This document shows positions 50,277-61,100 of a stretch of DNA of 64,000 nt, in pieces. The stretch is from Hallella multisaccharivorax DSM 17128. GTDB taxonomy: Bacteria; Bacteroidota; Bacteroidia; Bacteroidales; Bacteroidaceae. Position numbers and translations under genes: made by a program. The notes beneath the pieces are model-generated. The model was not told the origin of the DNA. It worked only from the letters and a program-made list of their open reading frames with translations, and searched no databases. Location: assembly GCF_000218235.1 (NCBI RefSeq), contig NZ_GL945017.1, positions 337,297 through 401,296 on the forward strand, written 5' to 3'. Within the stretch, counting starts at the first letter, position 1; every line of letters begins with the position of its first letter.

Positions 50277-52493
50277 CTACTTCAAGACCTTCTTTCCGCC
50301 AACGATATAAATGCTGCCGCTGGACAGCCGCTGGAGGTCATCGCCCACACGCCTGCCGTCAAGCGAATAGATGGCCTGACGGCCTGACGGAGTAACAACT
50401 TCAGTGTGTCGGATGTCTGTGCCGGTAGATTTGTTGGCTTTCCACTTCACCACGACGTCGTCTAAGAAGAACCTCCGGTCAGGGATGAACGCTATACGGC
50501 ACCGTCCTGAGCCCTTGATACGCAGGTTGTAGGTAGTCCACTCGCCTCGCTTCATCGTAAGAAGTCCACTATCAATCAACGTCGTGTTATTTCCTTCTAC
50601 ACTGACGCCCAAATTAGTGCCATCAGCCGACGCGTTCCAACAAGCCGCGCGGAAAGTGAGCGTAACGGTGTCGGAAGGCAATGTGAAGGTTGGAGACCGC
50701 ACATATCCAGACGATATCTGGTTTCCTTTACCAAACCGCGCGCACTGACTGGCGCCGTAACGGCAGTCGTCGATAAAGGGAGCCCCCATATCCCAGCCAT
50801 TATTATCCGGATTGAAAAGACTGGAAGCGATGATGCCACTAAACCTCCCGTCATTGCCGCCTGTGCCTTTGCATTGGTCAAAGGTCTCTCTGAAGAGAAT
50901 GCCGTTTTGTTTCTCATCCTGTCCCGTTGCCGTCTTCCGTACAAAAGAGAAAGCCATAGTGCTGTCGGCATTCTGTTTGATATTCTCAATGGCAACATGC
51001 ATAAGGTAAGTACTATCTGTATTGGCATTCCACAAGGCTGCGGCAGGCAGTGAGCTGTCGGTCAGGCTATCGAGATCCTTATAGGGATAGGCAACGTGAT
51101 AGTCCGATTTCTGATTGTCGGCATGGAAGAGAGAGACGCACTCGTGGTCATTATAGGAAGGCACCTGTGAAGCGCCCACATAATACTCCCCTCGTGTGGA
51201 ATTCACCACATTCCAATACCATATATCCTTATCGTAATCGATATGTTCAATGAGCAATCCTGCGCCTGGGAGTGCCTTGTCAAAGTGCTTCCGCTGCCGG
51301 TTCTCAAGAATATAGTATTCGTTGCGGTTGCCTTTATTGTAGACGATATAGGTTTGTCCACCCTCCGACAAAGGCTTCATGTCAGTCACATCCGTATCGC
51401 TGTCGAGCTCCACGGGCTGCGTCCATCCGCACACCATTTTTTCATAGCCGGAGTATCCAGCCGGCGTAAACTCATCACCATTGTAGCAGCCTCGTGCCAT
51501 CAGATCCCACGAGCCCATGCCGAAATTAGTACCGCCACTTGACGTGTCATACATATCGGGGAAACCCATGCAGTGGGAGAACTCGTGGCAGAAAATACCT
51601 ATTCCCGAGAGTTGTCCCCTATAGCCCAGCTCCGACGCACACGCATAGGTATCGATCTTCACACCGTCAAGAGTGATCGCACCGGTGCTGTCGTAGCTCA
51701 AATGATCCATGTGCGGCCAAATATAATTACTATCCTTCGCATCGTTCTCACCTTTTCCCGCAAACACTACAAACACTTCTTCTACCTCTCCATCGTGGTT
51801 CCAGTCGTAGTCGGAGAAGTCCACGCTGTCGTTCACAGCCTTGCACGCTTCCCTAACCATATCAAAGGCATGCATATCCACGCCGTCAGCATCGTTTTGT
51901 CCATAGTATGAATAACCATGCGAGAGCGTCACAGGGCCTGCCACATCAAAAACAAGGTTAAAGACCCCACCACTCTGCTCCTTGAAATAATCGCTGACAG
52001 AGCCTTTGAAGCCATGCTCGCTGTATCCTTGCTCATTAGCAATACGGTTGAAAAGCGTCCTGGTGTTGCCGAAAGTGCTTTGGTCGAACTTCAAATCAGC
52101 AAACTCCACCAGAATGATCAGCGCCCGTCTGATGCCCACAAAAGCAGGAGCACCGTGTCCGAGAGTCCTGAAGGGCAACTCTCTAGCATCCGAACGCTGC
52201 TTGGTAGCAATGCGCTGGCGGGCGGCTGCACGCTGTCTTGCTCTCAACGCCATCTCTACAGGAGTGGTCTTCTGCCATTTACCCGAGGCGTCGGCCACAT
52301 ACCGCTCACCTTCTTCCGATTGCCACCAATGGACTTTCTCGTCACCGGAAAGCTCCACACTGACATGTGTGCCGTCGCTCAGAACGATCGTCTGAAAGAT
52401 ACCCCGCCTGGCAGGAACTGAAAAGGCGGTGGACACGGACAACAAAAGAAAAGAAACGAGAAACAACAATTGTTTCCAAGATCTTAGACGCAT
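50277..52493 (-). CDS. Secreted M6-family metalloprotease with C-terminal sorting tail
   Basis: The 738-aa immune-inhibitor-A-like zinc protease has a signal peptide (about 1-26), a propeptide, and the catalytic motif FCHEFSHCMGFPDMYDT (HExxH then Asp) followed by the GMGSWDLMARG motif. A beta-sandwich domain (about 550-690) binds or positions substrate. The last 40 residues (AIYSLDGRRVGDD then IYIVGGKKVLK) form the tail seen on many Prevotella secreted proteins and fit a type IX secretion signal. It is monocistronic or separate from the GDSL gene (56-bp gap). Confidence 0.88.
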   Translation of the reverse strand: MRLRSWKQLLFLVSFLLLSVSTAFSVPARRGIFQTIVLSDGTHVSVELSGDEKVHWWQSEEGERYVADASGKWQKTTPVEMALRARQRAAARQRIATKQRSDARELPFRTLGHGAPAFVGIRRALIILVEFADLKFDQSTFGNTRTLFNRIANEQGYSEHGFKGSVSDYFKEQSGGVFNLVFDVAGPVTLSHGYSYYGQNDADGVDMHAFDMVREACKAVNDSVDFSDYDWNHDGEVEEVFVVFAGKGENDAKDSNYIWPHMDHLSYDSTGAITLDGVKIDTYACASELGYRGQLSGIGIFCHEFSHCMGFPDMYDTSSGGTNFGMGSWDLMARGCYNGDEFTPAGYSGYEKMVCGWTQPVELDSDTDVTDMKPLSEGGQTYIVYNKGNRNEYYILENRQRKHFDKALPGAGLLIEHIDYDKDIWYWNVVNSTRGEYYVGASQVPSYNDHECVSLFHADNQKSDYHVAYPYKDLDSLTDSSLPAAALWNANTDSTYLMHVAIENIKQNADSTMAFSFVRKTATGQDEKQNGILFRETFDQCKGTGGNDGRFSGIIASSLFNPDNNGWDMGAPFIDDCRYGASQCARFGKGNQISSGYVRSPTFTLPSDTVTLTFRAACWNASADGTNLGVSVEGNNTTLIDSGLLTMKRGEWTTYNLRIKGSGRCRIAFIPDRRFFLDDVVVKWKANKSTGTDIRHTEVVTPSGRQAIYSLDGRRVGDDLQRLSSGSIYIVGGKKVLK

Positions 52494-52526
52494 ATGTTTA
52501 AAGGTAATAATTAGTCAATAAGCACA

Positions 52527-53459
52527 TTATCTCTCATTCACTGTGGAGGATCGAGAAGAGGCACTCGACTTTCCGTTGGCAACATACAGCCCTAAGAGAA
52601 TCATCGCGCTGCCCACGGCTGCCATCCACGTGAGACGCTCTCCAAGTACCACCGCACTGGCCACTACCGTGGAGACGGGGTTGAGATAGACATAGTTGCT
52701 CACGGCCAAAGCTCCAGCTTTCTGGCTCACCCAGCTCCACAAGGCAAAGCAAACAAAACTCGCGATGACACCTAAGAAAAGCAGATTGCCAAGCACTTCG
52801 GGTTGAAGGAGACCCTGCAAAGGGAAACTCCTGGGCCATAACAGATACCAAGGCAGAACCGTCAACAGACCATAGAAGAAGACCTTGCGCGTGATAAAGG
52901 CACTGCCGTAATGGCTGAGCTTCTTCAACAAGAGCGTATAGACGGCCCAACAGAAAGACGCTGTGAGCGCGAGGGCATCGCCAAGAGGATTAAGCTTCAA
53001 GATGATCTGACCGTTGAAGATGACCAGCGCGATGCCAAAGACCGACAGCAAACTGCCGCCCACAAGTCGCCGCGTGGCCTTCACATCACGAAAGACGGCA
53101 AGGGCCAACAGCATGGAGAGCAGGGGAGCCGAGCATACAATGAACGACACGTTGTTGACATAGCCTATCTTCACCGCCATATTCTCGGTCACGAAGTACA
53201 GTGAACCACCTGTGATTCCCAGCAAAGCCATCAGTCCCTCGTCCTTCCACGAGCCCGCAAAGAACTGACGGGGAAAGAATATCCACATGCAGACGTAAGC
53301 CAACAGGAAGCGTAGCGTGAATATCTCGTGTGCCTCCAAGCCATGATTGAGCAGCACCTTGGAGTTGACAAACGTCACACCCCAAGTGAGTACCACGAGG
53401 ATGGCAATGAGATGATAGTGCCAAAGACTGCGCAGCTGCTTCATGAGTACTTCTTCCAT
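52527..53459 (-). CDS. EamA-family (DMT) membrane transporter, copy 1
   Basis: The 310-aa protein has ten membrane helices in two EamA repeats (about 17-145 and 157-295). An early LVVLTWGVTFVNSKVLL and a Pro-containing LNPVSTVVASAVVLGERLTW are family marks. Members export or import metabolites such as amino acids; the substrate is unknown. It lies 34 bp before the M6 peptidase promoter region and 12 bp after the AAA ATPase, reading the same way. A second EamA gene lies at 61840-62736. Confidence 0.9.
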   Translation of the reverse strand: MEEVLMKQLRSLWHYHLIAILVVLTWGVTFVNSKVLLNHGLEAHEIFTLRFLLAYVCMWIFFPRQFFAGSWKDEGLMALLGITGGSLYFVTENMAVKIGYVNNVSFIVCSAPLLSMLLALAVFRDVKATRRLVGGSLLSVFGIALVIFNGQIILKLNPLGDALALTASFCWAVYTLLLKKLSHYGSAFITRKVFFYGLLTVLPWYLLWPRSFPLQGLLQPEVLGNLLFLGVIASFVCFALWSWVSQKAGALAVSNYVYLNPVSTVVASAVVLGERLTWMAAVGSAMILLGLYVANGKSSASSRSSTVNER

Positions 53460-53471
53460 TACAAATAGAGA

Positions 53472-54605
53472 TTATAAACTCCTAAGCCATAGGGCAAAGA
53501 AAAGGTCAGCGACACTACACCCTTTCGGCGTGTGCAAGATGAGTTGCTTATCGGCAAGCGCATTCAAGGCGGTCTTAACACTGCTCGGAGCCGGCAAATG
53601 GTACGTCCGGATAAACTCCTGACTCAGAGGAGCATCGACCCTCTTTTCAGAGGCAATGGCACTGAGGAGCTTCTGCTGATTCTCCGTTAACCACGCTAAA
53701 TAGTTTTGATAAGTCGCTGTCTGTTCTCCTATGATTTCTTGGATGACTTCATCAACAAGCGCCTTATCTATTCGAGCGTTATGATGATCGAAAATACCGT
53801 GAAGTATCGACTGGATATACCAGGTGATGCCTTCTGATGCATTATAAATATAGTGGAATGTGTCGGCATCAATCATGCGTGCGTCCTGACGCAGCATTTC
53901 ATTAGCAAAGGTCAGATACTTAGCCTCATCAATAGGCTGCAAAGCCATGACCATCGAACTCTGGAAGAAAGGACGATTAGCGGAAAGAAACATCTCCTCC
54001 ATCATGTGCTGACGGCTTCCTGAGAAGATGAAATAGACATTCGGAAGAAACTGAATATAAGAGCGGATCAGAGCCTCAGTACCTTTCTCGGGATAAGAGA
54101 GGATCTGCTGAAACTCATCGATGGCAACATAACAACGTCTGCCCGATACCTTCAGATATTCGAAGATCCGTTTCAGGCTTGCTTCACGCTCTGTCGGCTG
54201 AATGTTCAAAGAAAATGTCGGTACTCCCGTCAATTCATCTAATGTCATCGTAGGACGAAAACTACTAAAGAAAGCCTGAACATTGCGTAAAGCTGCTTGA
54301 GAGACAGTATCCAACTTACCAATAATTTCATTGGCAAGCAGTTGGACAAACTGCTCTAAGTTCTTTGTAGCAAAAATGTCTATATAGAAACACTTGATAC
54401 CCTTATCAGCAGCAGCAAATCGATTGAACACATGCTGTATCAGCCCCGTCTTTCCCATACGGCGCGGAGCAATGAGTGTCACATTCCGCTCTCCGTGAAG
54501 CGTAGACATCAGCTTATCCGTCTCCGCCTCACGGTCACAAAAATACTCAGATCCTTTATACCCGTAGACCACAAATGGGTTGTTGAGCTTAGTCTTTACC
54601 ATCAT
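53472..54605 (-). CDS. AAA ATPase (ATPase_2 / COG1672-like)
   Basis: The 377-aa P-loop ATPase has Walker A APRRMGKTGLIQH, Walker B CYVAIDEFQQIL and sensor YFIFSGSRQHMME. A C-terminal winged-helix (about 300-377) has SVKTALNALADKQLILHTPK. These proteins are common in Bacteroidota and archaea and often sit near mobile or Rpn-like genes; the role is unknown. The start at 54605 (MMVKTKLNNP) is chosen; the frame remains open to 54653 with no typical sequence. It precedes the EamA gene by 12 bp. Confidence 0.88.
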   Translation of the reverse strand: MMVKTKLNNPFVVYGYKGSEYFCDREAETDKLMSTLHGERNVTLIAPRRMGKTGLIQHVFNRFAAADKGIKCFYIDIFATKNLEQFVQLLANEIIGKLDTVSQAALRNVQAFFSSFRPTMTLDELTGVPTFSLNIQPTEREASLKRIFEYLKVSGRRCYVAIDEFQQILSYPEKGTEALIRSYIQFLPNVYFIFSGSRQHMMEEMFLSANRPFFQSSMVMALQPIDEAKYLTFANEMLRQDARMIDADTFHYIYNASEGITWYIQSILHGIFDHHNARIDKALVDEVIQEIIGEQTATYQNYLAWLTENQQKLLSAIASEKRVDAPLSQEFIRTYHLPAPSSVKTALNALADKQLILHTPKGCSVADLFFALWLRSL

Positions 54606-54960
54606 TACGCTTTTCCCGTTACGCAAAGTACGCAATAACGTTATTGATTGCAAACTTACATAAAATTTTCCAATTATACACCGGTTGGATAAATAAAAAT
54701 GTTTTTTTTAGAAGAAAGGTACGAAATACATTGAAGAAAACCATCATCAAAGAATTATAATCTTACCGCTTTCTTCCACTCTTCTATTTTACACACCGCT
54801 TCTTCAACGAGAAATTCGCGCCGGTCTTAATAGGCTTACGAGAATCGAGCGCAAACGGCTACAGCGATAACCCATTAACAACCTGACTATGACGTAGCCC
54901 TCAGCGTTGTCTCATGACAAAGAATATGATGAAAAGAAATCATAAAAAAAGCCATTTTTC

Positions 54961-54991
54961 TTGCGTGTTTAAAGAATATAACCTATCTTTG
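54961..54991 (+). promoter_or_regulatory. Promoter of the Rpn-like transposase gene
   Basis: TTG (54961-54963), 20-bp spacer, TATCTTTG (54984-54991), 23 bp before the start at 55015. In the 409-bp gap 54606-55014 I see only this promoter; the rest is AT-rich sequence with no convincing gene or repeat. Confidence 0.8.
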
Positions 54992-55014
54992 CTATTGCAA
55001 CAAAAGAAGATGCT

Positions 55015-55911
55015 ATGAGCAAGTTTATTAATCCTTTTACAGATATCGGTTTCAAAAGAATCTTCGGTCAGGAAATGTCGAAGTCACTACTTCTGGATTT
55101 CCTCAACAACTTGCTCAAATCAGAGAGAGTCATTACCGATTTAACTTTTCTGGACAAGGAGCAGCCTGCTGAATATCATGAAGACAGATCGCTGATCTAT
55201 GATATCTATTGTAAGACAGACACAGGCGAACGAATCATTGTGGAGATGCAGAACAAAGAGCAACCCAACTTTGTCGACAGATGCCTGTATTACTACTCGC
55301 AAGCAGTATCAAGACAAGGGGAGAAAGGTGCGTACTGGAAATACCGTATCGATGCCGTCTATATGATAGCCTTCGTCAACTTTCACATGGAAGGTCTGGG
55401 AGAAAACTTCAGGACAGATGTTGTGTTAACCAATAGACAGACTGGCAAGATATTCTCAGATAAAGAGCGGTTTATCTTCCTACAGTTACCCGCCTTTAAT
55501 AAAGAGGCAAATGAATGTGAGAATGATTTTGAACGTTGGATTTTTGTATTGAAGAATATGGAAGTATTAGATAGAATGCCTTGGGCAGCAAAGAACTCTG
55601 TTTTCCGTAGACTTGCGGAGATAGGCGAGGTCAGCAATATGAGTAAAGAGGAACGCATCAAATATGATGCTGCGCTCCGTCATTTCCGTGATACTATCAG
55701 CGTGATGCAGGGAGCAGAAGATAAAGGACTAAAAAGAGGACGTGCTGAAGGACGTGCTGAAGGACGTGCTGAAGGACGTGCTGAAGGACGTGCTGAAGGA
55801 CGTGCTGAAGGTATCCTTGAGACAGCACGCAAGATGAAACAGGGTGGATTATCCATTCAGCAGATCCAACAGTTTACCAATCTTTCTGAAGAAGAGATTG
55901 ATAAATTGTAA
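55015..55911 (+). CDS. Rpn-family PD-(D/E)XK nuclease / putative transposase
   Basis: The 298-aa protein starts with the family signature FINPFTDIGFKRIFGQEMSK. It has the PD-(D/E)XK core (SLIYDIYCKTDTGERIIVEMQNKEQ: Asp, then Glu-x-Gln). Rpn proteins are recombination-promoting nucleases with relatives among transposases. Near the C-terminus a 12-bp minisatellite codes for six RAEG repeats (about 243-266), and the end (LSIQQIQQFTNLSEEEI) is typical of the family. The gene has a good promoter. A truncated direct duplicate of its central part lies 435 bp downstream (55987-56178), a sign of recombination at this locus. Confidence 0.9.
   Translation: MSKFINPFTDIGFKRIFGQEMSKSLLLDFLNNLLKSERVITDLTFLDKEQPAEYHEDRSLIYDIYCKTDTGERIIVEMQNKEQPNFVDRCLYYYSQAVSRQGEKGAYWKYRIDAVYMIAFVNFHMEGLGENFRTDVVLTNRQTGKIFSDKERFIFLQLPAFNKEANECENDFERWIFVLKNMEVLDRMPWAAKNSVFRRLAEIGEVSNMSKEERIKYDAALRHFRDTISVMQGAEDKGLKRGRAEGRAEGRAEGRAEGRAEGRAEGILETARKMKQGGLSIQQIQQFTNLSEEEIDKL
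55741..55812 (+). repeat. 12-bp minisatellite inside the Rpn-like gene
   Basis: Six in-frame copies of CGTGCTGAAGGA (last copy ends GGT), starting at 55741, 55753, 55765, 55777, 55789 and 55801, code for RAEG repeats. As a multiple of three, copy-number change keeps the frame. Confidence 0.95.
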
Positions 55912-55986
55912 TACTGCTTTGGACCTGCACTTCTACGAAAATACTAAACGGACTAAGGGATAGATACTCGCTAACGTTGCTTATGC

Positions 55987-56253
55987 AAGAATATGGAAGT
56001 ATTAGATAGAATGCCTTGGGCAGCAAAGAACTCTGTTTTCCGTAGACTTGCGGAGATAGGCGAGGTCAGCAATATGAGTAAAGAGGAACGCATCAAATAT
56101 GATGCTGCGCTCCGTCATTTCCGTGATACTATCAGCGTGATGCAGGGAGCAGAAGATAAAGGACTGAAAAGAGGACGTTTGGCGACGTCTGCCAAACCAT
56201 TCTACCACTCATCGCTTATTATCTCATTGTCGTATTTTATATTTGTGGCGTAA
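55987..56253 (+). pseudogene. Truncated duplicate of the Rpn-like gene
   Basis: Bases 55987-56178 repeat 55552-55743 at an offset of 435 bp with one difference (an A in the first copy is G in the second, in GGACTAAAAAG versus GGACTGAAAAG). The reading frame (MEVLDRMPWAAKNSVFRRLA onward) stays open to 56253, but homology stops within the first unit of the minisatellite and unrelated codons follow. The N-terminal nuclease part is missing, so it cannot be functional. It is probably the remnant of a second tandem copy. No own promoter is seen. Confidence 0.88.
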
Positions 56254-56461
56254 GCATCCAAAAGTTCTTGTCACAGCCCGTGAGTTATTTCACAATTGCT
56301 ATTATCATGGAAGTTCAAGTCTTTGAAATAGTAGGAGAGAACCCCCTTGCGGTTTTCTCTTGTGAGGGTCAACAACAGAGAGGGTGAAAAGGAATCAAGT
56401 CTCGTTGTGCTATTGTTTCCTTTCAGTCCATTTATCAATTCTCATCCTTAAAACCAAAAGA

Positions 56462-56492
56462 AAAAGCACAACCTGCATGGGGCTGTGCTTTT
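56462..56492 (-). terminator. Terminator of the susCD operon
   Basis: AAAAGCACA (56462-56470) and TGTGCTTTT (56484-56492) pair, with a further CC/GG inside after one mismatch. On the minus strand it lies 24 bp after the SusD stop codon and is followed by T-rich sequence. The gap 56254-56461 holds no gene. Confidence 0.8.
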
Positions 56493-56516
56493 AAGTATAG
56501 TGATTATAAGGATTGC

Positions 56517-58172
56517 CTATTCACCTGTTGGACTTGCCGAATTGTCGAAGCCGTGGTTGTAGTCGGTCTCGTGCTGTGGTGTAGCCCATACCCAGTTAGC
56601 ATTGTTAGCTTCTACTTTCACTTTCGTGTAGCTTGGCACGTTGTTGCCTGTTGTACGGTCGAGCGGCAGATTCCAGCGCTTGAGATCGCTGTAGCCGAAG
56701 CCCTCGCCCCAGAGCTCGAGCTCACGATACTTGCGGATCTCCGCGAAGAGGTCGTCACCGGTCTTGGTGCACGTGTATTCAGGATCACGACCGCTCTTGG
56801 CATTCAGCTCTACGAGGTTGGCCTGCGCATCAGCAGCGTTGCCGAGGAAGTAGTTAGCCTCAGCCTCAATGAGCAGCATCTCCGAAGAACGGATAAAGGG
56901 AATATAGCCCACACCGGGAGTGTCGAACACGAAGAACTTCCACTGTGAACCCATAGGCAGACGACCTAAGAAGTCTTTGCCTGCTGAGGGATGCGCTGTC
57001 AGGTAAGGTGTAGCGTATGAACTTGTGTATGCCTTGTGAATGCTGTCCATATAGCTGATAGCCTTGTTGTAAGCTTCCAGCGTGGCAGAATTGGTATCGT
57101 CATAATTGAGATACACCGTGTTTTCATCGTCGCTCCATCCAATCTTGTCCTGTGTGAGGAAGAGGTGCTTTCTGATGTCGGTGTTGGGGATCTGACGGCT
57201 CAGCGCATCATTCATCTGTCCACCTCCATACCATGTGCTGGAAGCAATATATCCATTGGCAGAGAACTGTGTGCCATAGCTCCAGTACCAGAGTTGTTCA
57301 GAGGCGTCACCATAGCTTCCCATAATCCACTCGGAAGTAGGCTTGCAGAAACCGGCCTGATAATCGGCATTACTCATCAGAGGATAGCCTTCACGGGCAG
57401 CAACAGCCTGTGTCAGCGCTGTCTTATAGTCCTGACGGGTGAGCGCTGCACGGGCATAGACGGCATGGGCGGCGTTCACATTCGGAATCCAGATATCGGA
57501 AGTGCTGCGCTGATAACCGCTCTTTTCGAAGAGAGAGATAGCCTCCTCGCAGTCTTTGTAGATCTGCGCATAAGTATCGGCCATCGAAGCAGGTGCGAGG
57601 TCGCCCGTCGACTCGTCGATACGCAAGGGCAGCACTTTCTTGGCACCGTTGTTGCTATCCTGCCAGCGCGGAGCATAATAGTGGAGGAGCTTCTCGTAGG
57701 CATAGGCACGGAAGGTAAGAGCAGCGGCCTTGTCGAAATTCTTCAGCCCCTCTTCACCCGTAGCCTTATCGATATTCGCGATAATAGTGTTTGCCTGCCC
57801 GATAATGTTGTAATAGTAGTTGTACGCGTATTGCGAGTATGACGTGTTGTTGCGCTGCGAGTACTGGAGATTCATGATTGGAGCCCATCCCGATGCATAT
57901 GCATTATAGAGATAGTTTTGCGAACAATAGTTCTCGTAGAGGGAGATGACGCGGTTCTCGCCGGCACAACCTTGGCTATAAGCATACTGCTGGGTGGACA
58001 TCGTTTTTGCGATACCGTTGAGTGCCTTATAGGCATTCTTGGCTGTTCCTATGGCAGTACCAGTACCTATCGACTTTGTCGGAGTAGTGTTCAGATAGTC
58101 GCTGCCGCAGGAGGCCAGTATGCCCGCACCAAACACGAGGCAACCGGCTATGATGATATTGATATTTTTCAT
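56517..58172 (-). CDS. SusD/RagB family surface lipoprotein
   Basis: The 551-aa outer-membrane lipoprotein has lipobox LASC (Cys near residue 22) and a body rich in Tyr, Asn and TPR-like helices. The segments FDKAAALTFRAYAYEKLLHY, CEEAISLFEKSGYQ and IRKYRELELWGEGFGYSDLK fit the family. SusD proteins cap the SusC barrel and grip glycans or peptides. It follows susC by 17 bp in the same operon. No glycoside hydrolase or sigma regulator is adjacent, so the substrate class is not evident. Confidence 0.95.
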   Translation of the reverse strand: MKNINIIIAGCLVFGAGILASCGSDYLNTTPTKSIGTGTAIGTAKNAYKALNGIAKTMSTQQYAYSQGCAGENRVISLYENYCSQNYLYNAYASGWAPIMNLQYSQRNNTSYSQYAYNYYYNIIGQANTIIANIDKATGEEGLKNFDKAAALTFRAYAYEKLLHYYAPRWQDSNNGAKKVLPLRIDESTGDLAPASMADTYAQIYKDCEEAISLFEKSGYQRSTSDIWIPNVNAAHAVYARAALTRQDYKTALTQAVAAREGYPLMSNADYQAGFCKPTSEWIMGSYGDASEQLWYWSYGTQFSANGYIASSTWYGGGQMNDALSRQIPNTDIRKHLFLTQDKIGWSDDENTVYLNYDDTNSATLEAYNKAISYMDSIHKAYTSSYATPYLTAHPSAGKDFLGRLPMGSQWKFFVFDTPGVGYIPFIRSSEMLLIEAEANYFLGNAADAQANLVELNAKSGRDPEYTCTKTGDDLFAEIRKYRELELWGEGFGYSDLKRWNLPLDRTTGNNVPSYTKVKVEANNANWVWATPQHETDYNHGFDNSASPTGE

Positions 58173-58189
58173 GTTATTGATTCCTTATA

Positions 58190-61100
58190 TTAGAAGTTAA
58201 CCGCCAGACCGATGTTGAACACACGAGAGGTGACATAAGTAGTCTGCACGGATCCGATGTTCTCCGAATTGTTACCAAGGTTGGTGTTAAGATACTGTGG
58301 ATTCAGACCCTTACGTGCAGAAAGCGTGAAGAGGTTCTCGGCACTGAACTTGACCTGTACGCCGTCGATGGCACCTGCAAAGCAGTTGAGCCAATTCTTC
58401 GGAAGGTCATAGGTGAGGCTGAGGTTCTTGAACACAAGGTAAGAAGCATTGGTCAGCCAGCGGTCACTCGTAGCATTGAGCTGTGTGTCGCGGTTGAAGT
58501 CGAGACGTGGCACGCCATGGGCATCAATACGGTCGGAAGAAGACTCTGTCATCCCCTTGGGTACGGTTTTCCAGGCATTGGCAACATCAGCATGCAGAGC
58601 TGCACCATTAGTAGCTGAAGGCACAGACATCAGATCGGCATAAATGCCATCATAGATCTTGCCACCGAGTGAATAGGTGAACAGCATCGAGAGGCTCAGC
58701 CCTTTCCACGAGAAATTAGTGTGGAAAGAACCATACACAGTCGGGTCAGCATGGTCGTGATAATCACGAAGACCGTAGGTCGTATCGGTGGTATAATCGG
58801 TACCGTTGATCGTCACGAGCTCCCCCGCATTCTTCGCAGCATCTTTCTTGGAGGTGTCGAGCGTATAAAGAGAGTTACCGGTCATCTGGTCTACACCAAC
58901 GAAATGATAGGTATAGAAATCATAGATAGAACGGCCCTCAGCATAATTCTGCATGCCAGACAGAATTTTGTTGCCGCCAGGCAGCTTGATGATCTTGTTG
59001 CCGTTGAAGGTAGCATCAAGACCGGCATTCCAGCGGAAACCTCTGCTCTTGAGAATATCCACGTCAGCAGAGAGCTCAAGACCCTGATTGCGGATGGTGC
59101 CGATGTTCTTGTAGACCGTGAGGTTGCTTGACTGATCATTGTAAGAGAACGCACCTGCAGAGTAAGGCAGACGCACGGGGAAGAGCAAGTCCTTATTGCG
59201 ACGGTTGAAATAGCCCACCGTGAAGTTGAGACGGTCGAAGAGACGACCCTCCAATGCCACATCAATGGTCTGTGCTGTCTCCCATTTTATGTCAGGAGCA
59301 GCAAGGCTCTGTTTCAGGAACGCAGCGTTACCGCCATTCTTGTCGATATAGTAAAGAGACTGATAAGCGTAGAGCCCCACACCGGCATCATTGCCCACCT
59401 CGCCGTAAGAAGCACGGAAGCGGAGGTCGTTGACCCAATCGATATTCTCCATGAAGTCTTCCTTCTTGACGTTCCAGTTACCACCGAACGAGAAGAAGTC
59501 ACCCCAACGGTTATCGGGACTGAAGCGAGAACTGCCGTCTCGACGCCATGAAGCATCAAAGAAATATTTCTCATCGTAGTTGTAGCGCACGCGTGCCATA
59601 TAAGACTCTGTCTTGTAGTCGGAGTTGTAACCGTTCAGGTACGAGTTTGTGAGGAAGTTACTCATAACGAGAATGCCGTCAGCAGCAGCATTGGTGTTCA
59701 TACCATTGCTCAGGCGCATCTTGCTGGAGTTGTTCTCATGTCCGAGCATGGCGTCCACATGATGCTTACCGTACTCATGCGTCCAGTTGAGGAACTCCTG
59801 CATGGTATAGTCCTCATACTCATAGTCGTACTGTGTCAGACGGCCGTTGTTGGTAGCACCGTCGCCGATGTTGGGGTTGTTGTATTGCATGCGGTTGTTC
59901 GTACGGTTGTTCATGTTGCCGCGTGCTGTCAGACTGAAGTCGTAGGGCAGGTTGAGCGTGAAGTAAGCCGTAGCGTCAATGGTGTTGCGGCGATACTCAT
60001 TCACATCGTTGCGCAGCTCGTAGGCGATGTTTCGGTTGGTAAGGTAACCCGAAGTTGTATCGTACTGCTTGTTGCCATTCGCGTCAAAGGCATAGCTGCC
60101 ATCATTGTTGTGCAGGAAAAGCGGATAGACCGGAGCCATCATACGAGCAACGTAGAAGGGGTTGGCATAATAAGAACCGTAGGCCTGTTCGTTTCCATGA
60201 CGCTTCGAGACAGATCCCGCGAGGTTCACACCCGTTCGCACCCATTTGTTAGGCGTGTAGTCGGCATTGAGCCGTGCGGTATAACGCTTATAGTCGGCAG
60301 CGAGCACATAGCCGTTCTCCTTGGTGTAACCCACAGAAGAGAAGACGCTTGCCTTCGAGGTGGAATAAGATCCGGAGAGTCCATAGTCCTGACGGCTGCC
60401 TGTACGCTGGATATTGTCTTCCCAGTCGAGATCATCATATCCGGAACGCACGTTGGCGGTGACGTTGCCGTTGGCGTCAAACAGCTTGTCATCATCGGCA
60501 TCGAAGATGTTGCGCTGCACGACATCGCGGATGACATGCGAAGAGGCATAGGCGGCTGCGTTACTCTCGCTCATATTCTTCGCTCCGCTCATCATGCTGT
60601 GCTTCAAAGCCTGCCAGTAAGACTCCATCCAAGGCTTTGCGGAAAGGCGGTCATACTCGCTGATACCACGTGAAGACCAACCCTGATTGACGTTGAGCGT
60701 GAGGTTCAGTTTTTCGTTTCCTTTACCGCTCTTTGTCGTGATGATGATGACACCACCGGCAGCACGGTTACCGTAGAGGGCTGCAGAGGCTGCATCCTTC
60801 AGCACCGACATGGAAGCGATATCGTTGGGGTTGAGGTCCGAGATATTACCGTTGTAGATAGTACCGTCAACGACATACAACGGGTCGTTGGAACCATTGA
60901 TGGTTCCGATACCACGGATACGGATCTGCGGCTCCGAGCCCGGCTCACCGTAAGAGCTGTTCACCTGGATACCCGGCGCACTGCCTTCGAGCGCCTGAAG
61001 AGCATTGGTAGAGACGTGTTTCTCAATGTCCTTTGCATCAATAGCAGTTACGGCACCGGTGATTGACTGACGCTTTGCCGTACCATAAGCTACTACAACG

